64,000 nt of DNA from assembly GCF_003367375.1 (NCBI RefSeq), contig NZ_CP031416.1, forward strand, positions 3,479,501-3,543,500, written 5' to 3'. Source of the DNA: Gallaecimonas mangrovi. Lineage in GTDB: Bacteria > Pseudomonadota > Gammaproteobacteria > Enterobacterales > Gallaecimonadaceae. Under the pieces are notes generated by a model. That model was given only the letters and a program-made list of their open reading frames with translations, did no database searches and was not told the DNA's origin. Of this stretch, positions 9,987 to 18,939 are shown piece by piece (position 1 is the stretch's first letter; each line of letters opens with the position of its first letter). The position numbers were made by a program, and so were the translations under genes.

Positions 9987-11461
9987 GACGGCTCCTGGTC
10001 CAGCGCCTGCTGGACTTCCTCAATGTCACTAAAGTGCAAGCGTTGCCCGTTGATTTCTTGGTAGTCCTCATGGCCTTTACCGGCGATAAGCACGACATCA
10101 AGAGGGCTTGCCTGAGAGATGGCATGGAAAATGGCTTCTTTGCGGTTAGCCACTACCTGCATGGCGTCACCATAAGAGTTACCAGCCAACATCTGCTGAA
10201 TAATGTCCATTACCTTTTCGCTGCGCGGGTTATCAGCGGTAACGATGCCGATGTCGGCACATTTGGCTACCGCCGCAGTCATTAACGGGCGCTTACCGGG
10301 GTCACGGTCGCCACCGCAACCAAAGACACACCACAGCTTGCCTTTGGTATGAGGGCGAAGCGCCGTTAACGCCGCTTCCAACGCATCTGGCGTGTGGGCG
10401 TAATCCACTACCACTTGCGGTTTGCCAGCCCGTTCAAAGGCCTGCATCCGCCCTGCCACTGGCTGCACACTGCTGGCCGCAGCGCACAGCGCGTTAAGGT
10501 CAAAACCAAGGGCCAGGCCACCGGCGATGGCGGCTAATAAGTTAGAGAGGTTGAAAATACCCAGCAGCGGCGACGACAACTCCGCCTCACCAAAGCTGCC
10601 GGTGACTTTGGCGCGAACGCCAGCTAAATGCGGGCGCACGTCAGTGACATACAGCACCTGCGAGGCAAGGCCGCTATCAATGGGCTCCAGACCATAGGCA
10701 ATGGTGTGTTGGCGCTCAAAACGATCACGCAGCCACGATTCGCCAAGGGGGTCATCGGCATTAATGATGCTGGCCTCAAGGCTAGGCCAGTCAAAAAGCT
10801 GGGCCTTGGCGGCCGCATAGGCGCCAAGGGTGCCGTGGTAATCTAGGTGGTCGCGGCTGAGATTGGTAAAAATGGCCACCTTAAATGGCACTGCGCTCAC
10901 CCGCCCCTGACTTAAGGCATGGCTGGACACTTCCATAGCCGCGATTTTGCAGCCCGACGCGTCAAGGCCCGCTAAGGTGCGTGCCACAGTGATCGCATCA
11001 GGGGTGGTATTAATGGCAGGTACCAGCTCACCGAAACGCCCGGCCCCCAAGGTGCCGACAATACCGGCGTTGGTACCTAACTTATCGCAAAGCTGCGCCA
11101 ACAGCTGCGAGGTGGTGGTTTTGCCGTTAGTGCCAGTGATACCGACGGGTACGATGCCCGGCTCGCCATAAAAACGCCAAGCCAGGGCTGACAAGCGGCG
11201 GCGAAGATCAGGAAAGGCCACCAACGGCACCTTGCCACGCAGCTCAATACCGCTTTGCTCGGATTCGACCAATACAGCGCTGGCACCTTGCTCGATGGCC
11301 TCATCAATAAAGTGCCGGCCGTCAACCTTGTGGCCGGGAATGGCCACAAAAAGCCCGCCTTGACGCACTGCTCGGGAGTCCAGCACCAAGGTGTTCACCT
11401 TGGCATCAACGGTCAGTGCCAGCCAAGGCGCTAAAAGCTGTTTAAGATGCCAATCAACCAC
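9980..11461 (-). CDS. murE: UDP-MurNAc-L-Ala-D-Glu--meso-DAP ligase
   Basis: Adds meso-diaminopimelate to the peptidoglycan stem. I place the start at GTG 11461 because a strong AAGGAGGT sequence lies just upstream and the protein then begins VVDWHLKQLLAPW, aligning with known MurE N-termini. An upstream ATG at 11524 would add 21 unlikely residues and overlap ftsI by 71 bp. With this start the P-loop GTNGKTTT is at residues 110-117. The DNPRSE motif in the C-terminal domain is diagnostic of meso-DAP rather than lysine specificity. The product is 493 residues. The overlap with ftsI is 8 bp. Confidence 0.94.
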   Translation of the reverse strand: MVDWHLKQLLAPWLALTVDAKVNTLVLDSRAVRQGGLFVAIPGHKVDGRHFIDEAIEQGASAVLVESEQSGIELRGKVPLVAFPDLRRRLSALAWRFYGEPGIVPVGITGTNGKTTTSQLLAQLCDKLGTNAGIVGTLGAGRFGELVPAINTTPDAITVARTLAGLDASGCKIAAMEVSSHALSQGRVSAVPFKVAIFTNLSRDHLDYHGTLGAYAAAKAQLFDWPSLEASIINADDPLGESWLRDRFERQHTIAYGLEPIDSGLASQVLYVTDVRPHLAGVRAKVTGSFGEAELSSPLLGIFNLSNLLAAIAGGLALGFDLNALCAAASSVQPVAGRMQAFERAGKPQVVVDYAHTPDALEAALTALRPHTKGKLWCVFGCGGDRDPGKRPLMTAAVAKCADIGIVTADNPRSEKVMDIIQQMLAGNSYGDAMQVVANRKEAIFHAISQASPLDVVLIAGKGHEDYQEINGQRLHFSDIEEVQQALDQEPSC

Positions 11462-13199
11462 GCGGCACCTCCTTGTCAACTGCTGCCACGCGCATATCAG
11501 GGGTGATTGCGTCAGGCATGACATTCAAAAGTGACAGCGCCCCGCCCATCACCGACGAAAACACCGGTGCGGCAACTTGCGAACCATAATACTGGTCGCC
11601 TTGGGGCTCGTTAATCATCACCACCACCGCCAGTTGCGGGTTGGATACCGGCGCAACCCCGGCAAAACTGGCGACATATTGGTTACCGTAACCACCAGCA
11701 ACCGCCTTACGAGCGGTACCTGTTTTACCGGCAACGCGGTAACCCGGCACTGCCGCCCTAACCCCGGTACCACCGGGCGCCACCACAGACTCCATCATGT
11801 GCAGTACTTCACGGGCGGTTTTGGGCTTAATAATTTGCTCGGCCGGCAGGTGCGGCATGCCTTTAATGATGGTCAGCGGGTTAGCCAGGCCATCATTGCC
11901 CAAGGTGGCATAAGCCCTGGCGAGCTGCGCTGGTGTCACGCTAATGGAATAACCAAAGGCCAGTGTTGCCAGCTCAAAGTCGGACCAACGCGGGCGGTCG
12001 TAATGGAAAATGCCGTCGGACTCACCGACTAAATCAATGCCGGTAGGTGAGCCAAAGCCAAACTTGGTGTAAGTCCCCAACAGCTGCTCTTTAGAGATAG
12101 ACAGCGCCAGTTTAGCGATGCCCATGTTGGAGGACTTTTGCAAGATGGTGGACAGCGGAATAATGCCCAAGTCATGCTCGTCAGAGACCAAACGACCACC
12201 CAAGCGCATCCAGCCCGGATTGGTATCTACCTTATCGCCCGGCTTAACAATGCCAGCTTCCAGCGCTGCCACCATAGCCAGCGGCTTACAGGTTGAGCCC
12301 GGCTCGAACACGTCAGTAATGGCGCGGTTACGAAGCTCGTAGGGTTTCAGGGTGGCTCTGTTGTTCGGGTTGTAAGACGGGACGCTGGCCATGGCCAGCA
12401 CCTCGCCGCTATGCACATCAACCACCACCACCGAGCCGCTGGTAGCGTCGAAGTAGTCCACCGCCTTTTTCAGTTCGCGATAGGCAAGGGACTGCACGCG
12501 CTGGTCAATGGTTAGCTGAATATTCTTGGGCTTTTCAGCCACTTGCAGTGTGCCTAACGACTCAACCACCCGACCAAGGCCGTCTTTACGTACCCGCCGC
12601 TTACCGGGCTGGCCGGTCAGCAAGTCATCATAAGTGCGCTCAATGCCTTCCAGGCCATGGTCATCAATGCTGGTAAAACCAATAAGGTGCGCGTCCACTT
12701 CGCCGGTGGGGTAATAACGTTTGGACTCACGCCGCAGCCCAATGCCGGGGATTTTTAACTCTTTTACATAGTGCGCCATGGCCGGTGTCACTTGCCGCTG
12801 CAAGTACACAAAGCGGCGCGTTGGGTCAGAACTGATTTTGTTCATCAGCTCTTTTTCATTGGCGCCAAGTACTTGCGCCAATGCCTGCCAACGGCGTTTA
12901 TCGGCAAGGCCGCCTTTTTCCAACACCACTTTCGGGTCGGCAAAGATGGCGTCCACCGGCACTGATATTGCCAATTCCTCGCCATTGCGGTCGGTGATTT
13001 CACCGCGCGGCATCTGGGTGGACGTGACCCGCAGCGAGCGCAGGTCGCCTTGTTGGCGCAGACGATCAGGGGAAATAACCTGAATGTAGGCAGCACGCAG
13101 CACCAGCGCCGCAAAAACGGCACCCATCAAGGCGATGGCAAACAAGTGGCGCCAATTAATCACGCCAGGCTTGATGCGGTTGCGAGCATGCTTGCTCAT
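11454..13199 (-). CDS. ftsI: Septal transpeptidase FtsI (penicillin-binding protein 3)
   Basis: Class B penicillin-binding protein that cross-links septal peptidoglycan made by FtsW. A basic N-terminus is followed by one membrane anchor at about residues 19-40, the pedestal domain with PRGEITDRNG (64-73), and the transpeptidase domain. The three active-site motifs are present: STCK at 302-305 with the nucleophilic Ser, SSN at 356-358, and KTGT at 492-495. The length of 581 is typical. The gene overlaps ftsL by 4 bp and murE by 8 bp. Confidence 0.96.
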   Translation of the reverse strand: MSKHARNRIKPGVINWRHLFAIALMGAVFAALVLRAAYIQVISPDRLRQQGDLRSLRVTSTQMPRGEITDRNGEELAISVPVDAIFADPKVVLEKGGLADKRRWQALAQVLGANEKELMNKISSDPTRRFVYLQRQVTPAMAHYVKELKIPGIGLRRESKRYYPTGEVDAHLIGFTSIDDHGLEGIERTYDDLLTGQPGKRRVRKDGLGRVVESLGTLQVAEKPKNIQLTIDQRVQSLAYRELKKAVDYFDATSGSVVVVDVHSGEVLAMASVPSYNPNNRATLKPYELRNRAITDVFEPGSTCKPLAMVAALEAGIVKPGDKVDTNPGWMRLGGRLVSDEHDLGIIPLSTILQKSSNMGIAKLALSISKEQLLGTYTKFGFGSPTGIDLVGESDGIFHYDRPRWSDFELATLAFGYSISVTPAQLARAYATLGNDGLANPLTIIKGMPHLPAEQIIKPKTAREVLHMMESVVAPGGTGVRAAVPGYRVAGKTGTARKAVAGGYGNQYVASFAGVAPVSNPQLAVVVMINEPQGDQYYGSQVAAPVFSSVMGGALSLLNVMPDAITPDMRVAAVDKEVPRG

Positions 13200-13510
13200 T
13201 TCAGTTCAATAACCTTTTCGTCTTCGCGGGAAACCCGCTTCATGTGCAATTGTTTTCTGGCGATACGGTCAACCCGGCTATCCTCACCCAGAGTGCTTTC
13301 TTCCAAATTCAGATGTCGCCATTCCACGTCGAGGTTTTCGCGCTCTTGCATCAGCTTTTCTTTGTTGGCGGTCAACAATCGATTGCTCTGGGCCAGATAA
13401 ACCACAGCAAACGCCGAACCTATCACCAGAAAAGACAGTAAAAGCAGCCACTTGGACTGCCATAAATCTTCACCAATCAGTGCGGCTAACTTCGGCTGCC
13501 TGTCAGCCAT
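13196..13510 (-). CDS. ftsL: Cell division protein FtsL
   Basis: Small bitopic divisome protein that forms the FtsQLB complex. The start is ATG 13510 ([17 protein letters not shown]), with GGAGG eight bases upstream. A start at 13585 would add 25 residues that look like read-through of the other frame of rsmH. The 104-residue protein has one membrane helix at about residues 21-40, followed by a leucine-zipper-like coiled coil and a short C-terminal tail with [12 protein letters not shown]. It overlaps rsmH by 8 bp and ftsI by 4 bp. Sequence conservation of FtsL is low, so the call leans on topology and position. Confidence 0.9.
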   Translation of the reverse strand: MADRQPKLAALIGEDLWQSKWLLLLSFLVIGSAFAVVYLAQSNRLLTANKEKLMQERENLDVEWRHLNLEESTLGEDSRVDRIARKQLHMKRVSREDEKVIELK

Positions 13511-14441
13511 AAGCGGCCTCCGTTCTGACAGCAACCCGCAGTACGGAACTGCGGGCGCGGGGGTTAGCCTGAGTTTCCTCTTCACTGGGGAAAATGGGTT
13601 TACCCAAACTTTTCAGCTTCATGTGGTGCTTAAGCTGGTCTTGGGTAACCGGTAATCCCGGTGGTAATTCCGGGCCTTTTTCCTGGACACGGATAAACTG
13701 CTTCACCAACCGGTCTTCCAGGCTGTGAAAGCTAATCACCGCTAAATGGCCACCAGGAGCCAGTGCTTTTAAGGCGCCATCAAGGGCCTGTTTGACCTCA
13801 TCCAGTTCACTGTTGATATAAATGCGCACCGCTTGAAAAGAACGGGTGGCTGGATGTTTGTGTTTTTCTTTTACCGGTACCGCTTTGGCAATCAAGTCAG
13901 CCAGTTCGCCAGTACGGCTAAGGGGGGCCTGCTCGCGGCGCTCAACGATGGCCCGCGCAATACGTTTGGCGAAACGCTCTTCGCCAAAGGTTTTCAGCAC
14001 AAAAGCAATATCGTTAGCGTCGGCGCGGTTCAGCCAATCTGCGGCACTTTGACCGGAGGTAGGGTCCATGCGCATATCCAGCGGGCCGTCGCGCATAAAG
14101 CTAAAGCCGCGCTCGGCATCATCCAGTTGCGGCGAGGAAACCCCTAAATCGAGCAGCAAGCCGTCCACTTTGCCCGCCAGTCCCAGCTCAGTTAAATACT
14201 CGGCCAGGCCGGAAAATGGCCCCTGCACAATGGAAAAACGCGGATCGGTAATGGTTTTTGCTTCGGCAATAGCCGCCGGATCCCGGTCAATGGCTACCAA
14301 GCGGCCATTAGGGCCGAGCTGCTCGAGGATGGCTCTGGAATGGCCACCGCGGCCAAAGGTGCCGTCCACGTACAGGCCGTCCGGCGCTATGGCCAGGGCC
14401 TTAATACTCTCGTTTAGCAGTACGCTGACGTGCACGGTCAC
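13503..14441 (-). CDS. rsmH: 16S rRNA (cytosine1402-N4)-methyltransferase RsmH
   Basis: S-adenosylmethionine-dependent methyltransferase acting on C1402 of 16S rRNA (formerly MraW). I choose GTG 14441, which overlaps the mraZ stop as GTGA. The protein then begins [13 protein letters not shown], matching family N-termini; the upstream ATG at 14537 would add 32 residues inside mraZ. Motif [11 protein letters not shown], is at residues 26-35. [12 protein letters not shown], the family signature [16 protein letters not shown] and the C-terminal ISFHSLEDR are all present. The product is 312 residues. Confidence 0.95.
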   Translation of the reverse strand: MTVHVSVLLNESIKALAIAPDGLYVDGTFGRGGHSRAILEQLGPNGRLVAIDRDPAAIAEAKTITDPRFSIVQGPFSGLAEYLTELGLAGKVDGLLLDLGVSSPQLDDAERGFSFMRDGPLDMRMDPTSGQSAADWLNRADANDIAFVLKTFGEERFAKRIARAIVERREQAPLSRTGELADLIAKAVPVKEKHKHPATRSFQAVRIYINSELDEVKQALDGALKALAPGGHLAVISFHSLEDRLVKQFIRVQEKGPELPPGLPVTQDQLKHHMKLKSLGKPIFPSEEETQANPRARSSVLRVAVRTEAAYG

Positions 14442-14893
14442 AATGAAAAATCCTTTAACGCATCGGTCAGTTCTAGGTCTTGGCTTACCGCTTCCATATC
14501 CACGGCAATTTGAGTTTGCCAAGCCACGTCTGACCAAATTTCAAATTTATTGAATTGCCCAACCAGCATCACCTTGCCTTCAAGGCCAGCGTGGTTGCGC
14601 AAAGGCCCGGCGAGTAACACCCGGCCCTGATTATCCAATTCCAACTCGGTGGCATGCCCCAGCAGCATTCGCTGCATACGCCTCTCGGCAGGCTTCATCG
14701 AGGAAAGGCGGCTGAGCTTGCGCTCAATGACTTCCCATTCCGCCAAGGGATAAAGCAACAGACAGGGCTGATGAATATCAATGGTGCAAACCAATTGGCC
14801 GTCGCAGTCAGCAACGAGCCGATCACGATACCGCTTCGGTATCGCGAGCCGACCTTTGCTGTCGAGACTGACCTCGTTTGCACCACGAAACAT
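14438..14893 (-). CDS. mraZ: Transcriptional regulator MraZ
   Basis: First gene of the dcw operon. MraZ is a ring-forming DNA-binding protein with two SpoVT/AbrB-like domains; in E. coli it represses its own operon. The two repeats are visible: [19 protein letters not shown] at the N-terminus and the second copy around [19 protein letters not shown], each with the (D)xKGR or (D)NQGR turn. The length of 151 is normal. Its target repeats lie just upstream at 14921-14950. Confidence 0.95.
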   Translation of the reverse strand: MFRGANEVSLDSKGRLAIPKRYRDRLVADCDGQLVCTIDIHQPCLLLYPLAEWEVIERKLSRLSSMKPAERRMQRMLLGHATELELDNQGRVLLAGPLRNHAGLEGKVMLVGQFNKFEIWSDVAWQTQIAVDMEAVSQDLELTDALKDFSL

Positions 14894-14920
14894 CGCTATT
14901 TGCCCCTTCGGTTAGCAAAT

Positions 14921-14950
14921 TAACCACAATTTCCCACAATTCCCCACGAT
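14921..14950 (-). promoter_or_regulatory. MraZ-binding repeats (three 10-bp direct repeats)
   Basis: Read on the minus strand, three consecutive 10-bp units carry GTGGGGAATT, GTGGGAAATT and GTGGTTAATT. They lie between the promoter at 14955-14984 and the mraZ start codon. MraZ is known to bind GTGG-type direct repeats with a 10-bp period upstream of its own gene, so these are very probably the autoregulatory operator. The third unit, nearest the gene, is the weakest match. Confidence 0.85.
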
Positions 14951-14954
14951 GCCA

Positions 14955-14984
14955 AGTCTAGGGGTTCGCATTCAACCTTGTCAA
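14955..14984 (-). promoter_or_regulatory. Promoter of the dcw operon (mraZ promoter)
   Basis: On the minus strand there is a perfect -35 TTGACA (14979-14984), an 18-bp spacer and a -10 TAGACT (14955-14960). Transcription would start close to the MraZ repeats, so bound MraZ would block initiation or early elongation. This is the only strong sigma-70 promoter I see driving the 14-gene cluster. Confidence 0.75.
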
Positions 14985-15454
14985 GAATGGTAAAAGTCAG
15001 TTGTGACGGGGGCTACAGCGACATCGTAACTGGCGCAGATGTAGGTGAGAAAAGGGCTGCAGAGACTTTCGCTAGCTGCCTGAAAAGACAGGAAAAATGA
15101 ACAATACTCCAACACAGTGGCAAAAAGTGGGGGCGAACCACGAAGCCAAAGCACAGCTTTGGCGCTGGTTCGCGCGAGCCCCAGGATGGGCGAAGCCCGA
15201 AGTCCAAGCGGTGCTTGGACGCGGCTGAGCGCCGGTACAAAGGATGTACCGGCCGGGTGCCTTGCCAGGGATGGCTTCTCAACACCTCGGCCAAACCAGT
15301 CTCGAAGACAATATATTCGTTGCCGGTAACCTTCACGCGCTAGAGAGAAAGCAACTCACACTCAAAGACCTGAGCCTCGGCCACTAACGCGGTTAAATAT
15401 TTGCCGCCATGGCCAGCGGCGCGATAAAGAGCCCGCTCATTCATCCCAGCCAAT
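14985..15454. other. Non-coding interval between dcw operon and rnpB
   Basis: This interval of about 470 bp has no credible gene. A 107-codon frame on the minus strand (13 bp inside either border of 15000-15340) has no recognisable domain, no good ribosome binding site, and runs straight through the palindromes at 15131-15275. The interval separates the mraZ promoter from the rnpB terminator. Apart from the hairpin cluster annotated separately I see no promoter or conserved motif here; 15276-15454 appears featureless. Confidence 0.6.
15131..15275. repeat. Cluster of strong hairpins with AGGA-type loops
   Basis: Several inverted repeats follow each other. (1) A nested stem: outer arms GCGAACCA (15133-15140) and TGGTTCGC (15166-15173), inner arms GCCAAAGC (15145-15152) and GCTTTGGC (15156-15163). 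(2) GCCC-CAGGAT-GGGC (15178-15191). (3) GTCCAAGC (15202-15209) with GCTTGGAC (15213-15220). (4) GCCGGTACA (15231-15239), loop AAGGA, TGTACCGGC (15245-15253). (5) GCCA-GGGA-TGGC (15264-15275). Three of the loops contain (A)GGA. This may be a dispersed palindromic repeat of the REP/MITE kind, or part of a structured RNA on the plus strand. I cannot tell which from one copy. Confidence 0.7.
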
Positions 15455-15482
15455 AAAAAAGCCGCCCAAAGGCGGCTTTTTT
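15455..15482 (-). terminator. Rho-independent terminator of rnpB (T-rich on both sides)
   Basis: The stem GCCGCC (15461-15466), loop CAAA and GGCGGC (15471-15476) is flanked by A6 on one side and T6 on the other, so it can work in both directions. It lies 13 bases past the RNase P RNA 3' end on the minus strand. Confidence 0.85.
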
Positions 15483-15495
15483 ATTTTTAAATTAA

Positions 15496-15853
<358 letters not shown>

Positions 15854-15857
15854 GCGC

Positions 15858-15863
15858 AGTATA
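15858..15863 (-). promoter_or_regulatory. -10 element of rnpB
   Basis: TATACT lies on the minus strand, ending four bases before the RNase P RNA 5' end at 15853, so spacing to the start point is right. I see no good -35. The region where it should be runs into the last codons of rsmI, whose stop is at 15876. Confidence 0.6.
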
Positions 15864-15875
15864 CCTGCGCCGGGC

Positions 15876-16709
15876 TCAGCCCTCCAGTCCTAGGTTATAA
15901 AGGGCGTTTTTCTTTATGCCAAAAGCATCGGCAACCAGGCTTGCGGCCTTTTTACGGGGCAAATCTTCAGCCAACGCCAAAAACAAGGTAACGGCCGCCT
16001 TGGGTAGGGCATCCGTTTTCGGTGCGGGTGCCACCATCAACACCATTTCCCCTCGTTGCCGATCGCTATCTTCTTTCAGCCAAGTAATGAGGTCGGCCAC
16101 CGGCGCACCATGAATGGTTTCAAAGGTTTTGGTGAGTTCCTTGGCCAGCACCACTTGCCGGTCGGGCCCGAAAACCGCCTGCATGTCATCCAGGGTATCC
16201 AGCACCCGCCGCGGCGCTTCATAAAACACCAAGGTGCGAGGCTCTTCGCTTAGTGCTTCAAGGCTACTGAGCCTGGCACTTTGCTTGGCGGGCAAAAAGC
16301 CTTCGAAAGCAAACCGGTCGGTGGCTAAACCAGAAGCACTTAACGCGGTAATAGCCGCGCAGGGGCCTGGCAGGGGAACCACTTTAATGCCGGACTGGCG
16401 GCAAAGGTTTACCAAGCTGTAGCCGGGGTCAGAGATAAGCGGCGTGCCCGCATCTGAAACCAACGCAATATCAGTACCCGCTGCTAATTTGCTGACAATA
16501 AAAGCCGCCTTTTGCTTTTCGTTATGGTCATGCAGCGACTGGGTGGGCGTGCGAATAGAAAAATGGTGCAACAGCTGGCCGGTGTGACGGGTATCTTCAG
16601 CGCAAATCAATGAAACTTCTGCCAAAACGTTCAGGGCGCGTTGGCTGATATCCCCCAAATTACCTAATGGGGTTGGTACGATATATAAAGTGCCGTGATT
16701 TTCATTCAT
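15876..16709 (-). CDS. rsmI: 16S rRNA (cytidine1402-2'-O)-methyltransferase RsmI
   Basis: Tetrapyrrole-methylase-fold enzyme that methylates the 2'-O of C1402 in 16S rRNA, the same nucleotide that RsmH modifies on the base. The protein starts [21 protein letters not shown] choose ATG 16709 because the 15 residues upstream of it do not fit the family. Other motifs are [23 protein letters not shown] and EGFLPAK. The product is 277 residues, near the E. coli length of 286. It diverges from lpoA and ends only 22 bp before rnpB. Confidence 0.94.
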   Translation of the reverse strand: MNENHGTLYIVPTPLGNLGDISQRALNVLAEVSLICAEDTRHTGQLLHHFSIRTPTQSLHDHNEKQKAAFIVSKLAAGTDIALVSDAGTPLISDPGYSLVNLCRQSGIKVVPLPGPCAAITALSASGLATDRFAFEGFLPAKQSARLSSLEALSEEPRTLVFYEAPRRVLDTLDDMQAVFGPDRQVVLAKELTKTFETIHGAPVADLITWLKEDSDRQRGEMVLMVAPAPKTDALPKAAVTLFLALAEDLPRKKAASLVADAFGIKKNALYNLGLEG

Positions 16710-16726
16710 GAGAGTGGGCCCTCTGT

Positions 16727-16755
16727 TTGTGTCGCTATGGCCCCTCGCATACACT
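16727..16755 (+). promoter_or_regulatory. Probable lpoA operon promoter
   Basis: In the short rsmI-lpoA gap there is a -35 TTGTGT (16727-16732), a 17-bp spacer and a -10 TACACT (16750-16755), about 30 bp before the lpoA start. Both boxes are partial matches to sigma-70 consensus. Confidence 0.5.
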
Positions 16756-16786
16756 AGGCACAGTTTCAGCGAGGACTAGACGGTAA

Positions 16787-18607
16787 ATGACCAGGATTCT
16801 ATCACGGAGCGCAGGCCTGCTGTGCTTGGCGTTGTTGCTAAGTAGTTGTGCAACAACCGCTCAGAAAGACAATTGGACAGCGCGTTTAACTAGCCCAGTT
16901 TCCCTAAAAGCCAATCAATACCTGGACAAAGCCCGTCAGTCTGAAGGTGAAGACAAACTACTGTGGCAACTACAAGCTGCGCGGGCCTACGCCCAGGCCG
17001 GTGATTGGGCCCGCACTAACGATGTGTTGCAAGCCCTCAAAGGGCAGCTAACCTCGCCTGCGGCCCAGCACGCTTACACGCTGTTAGCCGCCGAGTCGGC
17101 GCTGGCCCATGAAAACTACGACAAAGCCGCTGCCCTACTTAAAACGCCAATGACCGGCCGCTTTGAAATTCAGCGTTTACGCCTTGCCGCTCAGCTTGCC
17201 GAACTGGCAGGCAATACCGAAGATGAGCTCAACGCCTTAGCGAAATTGGCGGCGTTAACCGACGACCAAACCTTAAAAGCGCGTACCTCCGACCGTATTT
17301 GGGCGCTTTTAGCACAGGCCGACACCGACAACTTGGGCCCAGATTGGGCGCCTTGGGTAACACTGCAACAATTGGCCCGTGAAAAACGCGGCCCGGCCCT
17401 TGAAACCGCCATCGGTAATTGGCGCGAGCTCTATCCGCAATCGCTACCGGCCCAATATTTGCCGCAATCCTTGGAAAAACTCACCAAGGTTGTGGACTAC
17501 ACACCAACCAAAGTGGCCTTGCTGTTACCACTAACCGGTGATTATTCCGCCCAAGGCCGAGCCATTCGCGACGGTTTTGTTTCGGCCTGGGTTGCCAGTG
17601 GCCAAAGCGCGCAGTTGGTGGTGCTCGACAGTGCCAAGGGCGCCGTCGCCGCATGGCAGCAGGCACAAGCGCAGGGCGCCGATATGTTGGTAGGCCCACT
17701 GCTGCGCCCACAGATAGAAGCGCTACAGCAAGCCAACAGTGTAAAAGTGCCCTGGCTGGCGTTAAACCGCGTTTACCGGCCCGGCTTTGGCGACGATTAT
17801 TTCTTTGCCCTGGCCCCGGAAGATGAAGCTGCACAAGCGGCAGAAGAAGCCGTTGACCGCCACGCCCGCCACCCGATGTTGCTGGGCCTTGATACCAACA
17901 CCAACAACCGCCAGGCCCAGGCCTTTATTCAGCGTTGGCGCCAATACGGCCACGATGAACCGGTAGACATGCGGCTATTTGCCAATCAGCAGCAACTGGA
18001 AGCCGGCATTCGCAGCCAACTGCAAATTGATGACTCCAAAGCCCGCATTCGCCAGGTGGAAGCCGTGCTGGGCCGCAAAGTGGTGGCCGAAGCCCGTTCC
18101 CGCCGTGACGTCGACTTTATGTACCTGATGGGTGACCGTGAAGAAGTGGGCCTGATGAAGGCGTTTATCGACGTAACCATCAGCCCCTTTGCCGACCCCA
18201 TTGCCTCTTTTACCTCTTCTCGCGGCCATCCTGATTTGGATAGCCCGGCAGGCCTTCGCGACTTTAACGGCCTGAGTTTCAGCGAGATGCCCTATTTTGT
18301 GAGCAAACATGGCCAAGCGGCGATGATGCGCAACTTAATGACCAAACTACGCCCACAATGGCCAGCCGCCTTGGAGCGTCTCTTTGCCATGGGCTATGAT
18401 GCAGCCGACTTGTTGCCGCATATGGCAACACTGAGGGTTGCCAGTACCGAGCCACTGCAAGGGCTCTCCGGCAATATTGGCGTTGATGCCAATGGCGTGA
18501 TTTACCGACGTCTGAAGTGGGTCAGCATAAAAGGTGACAAAACTCAGGTGAAGGACCATGTCATTCCGCCTCTTCCCGAACAAGACGGCCAAGGGCAGAC
18601 ATTTTGA
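16787..18607 (+). CDS. lpoA: Outer-membrane lipoprotein LpoA, activator of PBP1a
   Basis: Lipoprotein that reaches from the outer membrane to stimulate the peptidoglycan synthase PBP1a (MrcA). The lipoprotein signal peptide ends in the lipobox LLSSC, with the lipidated Cys at residue 21. The N-terminal half is rich in alanine helices (TPR-like); the C-terminal half, from about residue 235 (TKVALLLPLTGDYSAQGRAI), has the periplasmic-binding-protein fold of the LppC family. The length of 606 is close to E. coli LpoA (678). GAGGA precedes the start. The end overlaps yraN by 50 bp, and the lpoA-yraN-diaA-dolP order is as in E. coli. Confidence 0.93.
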   Translation: MTRILSRSAGLLCLALLLSSCATTAQKDNWTARLTSPVSLKANQYLDKARQSEGEDKLLWQLQAARAYAQAGDWARTNDVLQALKGQLTSPAAQHAYTLLAAESALAHENYDKAAALLKTPMTGRFEIQRLRLAAQLAELAGNTEDELNALAKLAALTDDQTLKARTSDRIWALLAQADTDNLGPDWAPWVTLQQLAREKRGPALETAIGNWRELYPQSLPAQYLPQSLEKLTKVVDYTPTKVALLLPLTGDYSAQGRAIRDGFVSAWVASGQSAQLVVLDSAKGAVAAWQQAQAQGADMLVGPLLRPQIEALQQANSVKVPWLALNRVYRPGFGDDYFFALAPEDEAAQAAEEAVDRHARHPMLLGLDTNTNNRQAQAFIQRWRQYGHDEPVDMRLFANQQQLEAGIRSQLQIDDSKARIRQVEAVLGRKVVAEARSRRDVDFMYLMGDREEVGLMKAFIDVTISPFADPIASFTSSRGHPDLDSPAGLRDFNGLSFSEMPYFVSKHGQAAMMRNLMTKLRPQWPAALERLFAMGYDAADLLPHMATLRVASTEPLQGLSGNIGVDANGVIYRRLKWVSIKGDKTQVKDHVIPPLPEQDGQGQTF

Positions 18608-18929
18608 GAAAAATGCCGAGACTTGGCTAAAACATCAAGGCCTTAAAGCCGTTGCACACAATGTCCGTTACCGTGGAGGTGAACTGGATTTAGTGATGCG
18701 CGACGGCGCCTTATGGGTCTTTGTGGAAGTAAAATACCGCCAACACCAAGGCTTTGGTGGCGCCAGCTACGCCATCAGCCACGCCCAACAACAACGCCTT
18801 TGGCGATGCGCTCGGCGCTTTCTGGCAGAACAAGGTCTTAATGAATGGGACTGCCAGTGTCGCTTTGACGTAATGATTTATGAAGGTGATCAAGCGCCCT
18901 TATGGATAAAGGGTGCCTTTGTCACTTAG
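18558..18929 (+). CDS. yraN: UPF0102 family protein YraN (putative endonuclease-like)
   Basis: Small protein of the YraN/UPF0102 family with a restriction-endonuclease-like fold; its true function is not established. The 123-residue product shows [12 protein letters not shown] near the N-terminus, then [14 protein letters not shown] and FVEVKYR, which carry the acidic and lysine residues expected of a PD-(D/E)XK-type core, and ends with a WIKGAF motif. It starts inside the 3' end of lpoA (50-bp overlap). A later start would remove conserved residues, so the overlap is probably real. It lies directly upstream of diaA. Confidence 0.88.
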   Translation: MSFRLFPNKTAKGRHFEKNAETWLKHQGLKAVAHNVRYRGGELDLVMRDGALWVFVEVKYRQHQGFGGASYAISHAQQQRLWRCARRFLAEQGLNEWDCQCRFDVMIYEGDQAPLWIKGAFVT

Positions 18930-18939
18930 CGGAGCATCC

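Noticed and set aside
15013-15336. 107-codon open frame on the minus strand upstream of mraZ
   Set aside because: It has no ribosome binding site or known domain, its composition follows the palindromes it crosses, and it lies between a promoter region and rnpB.
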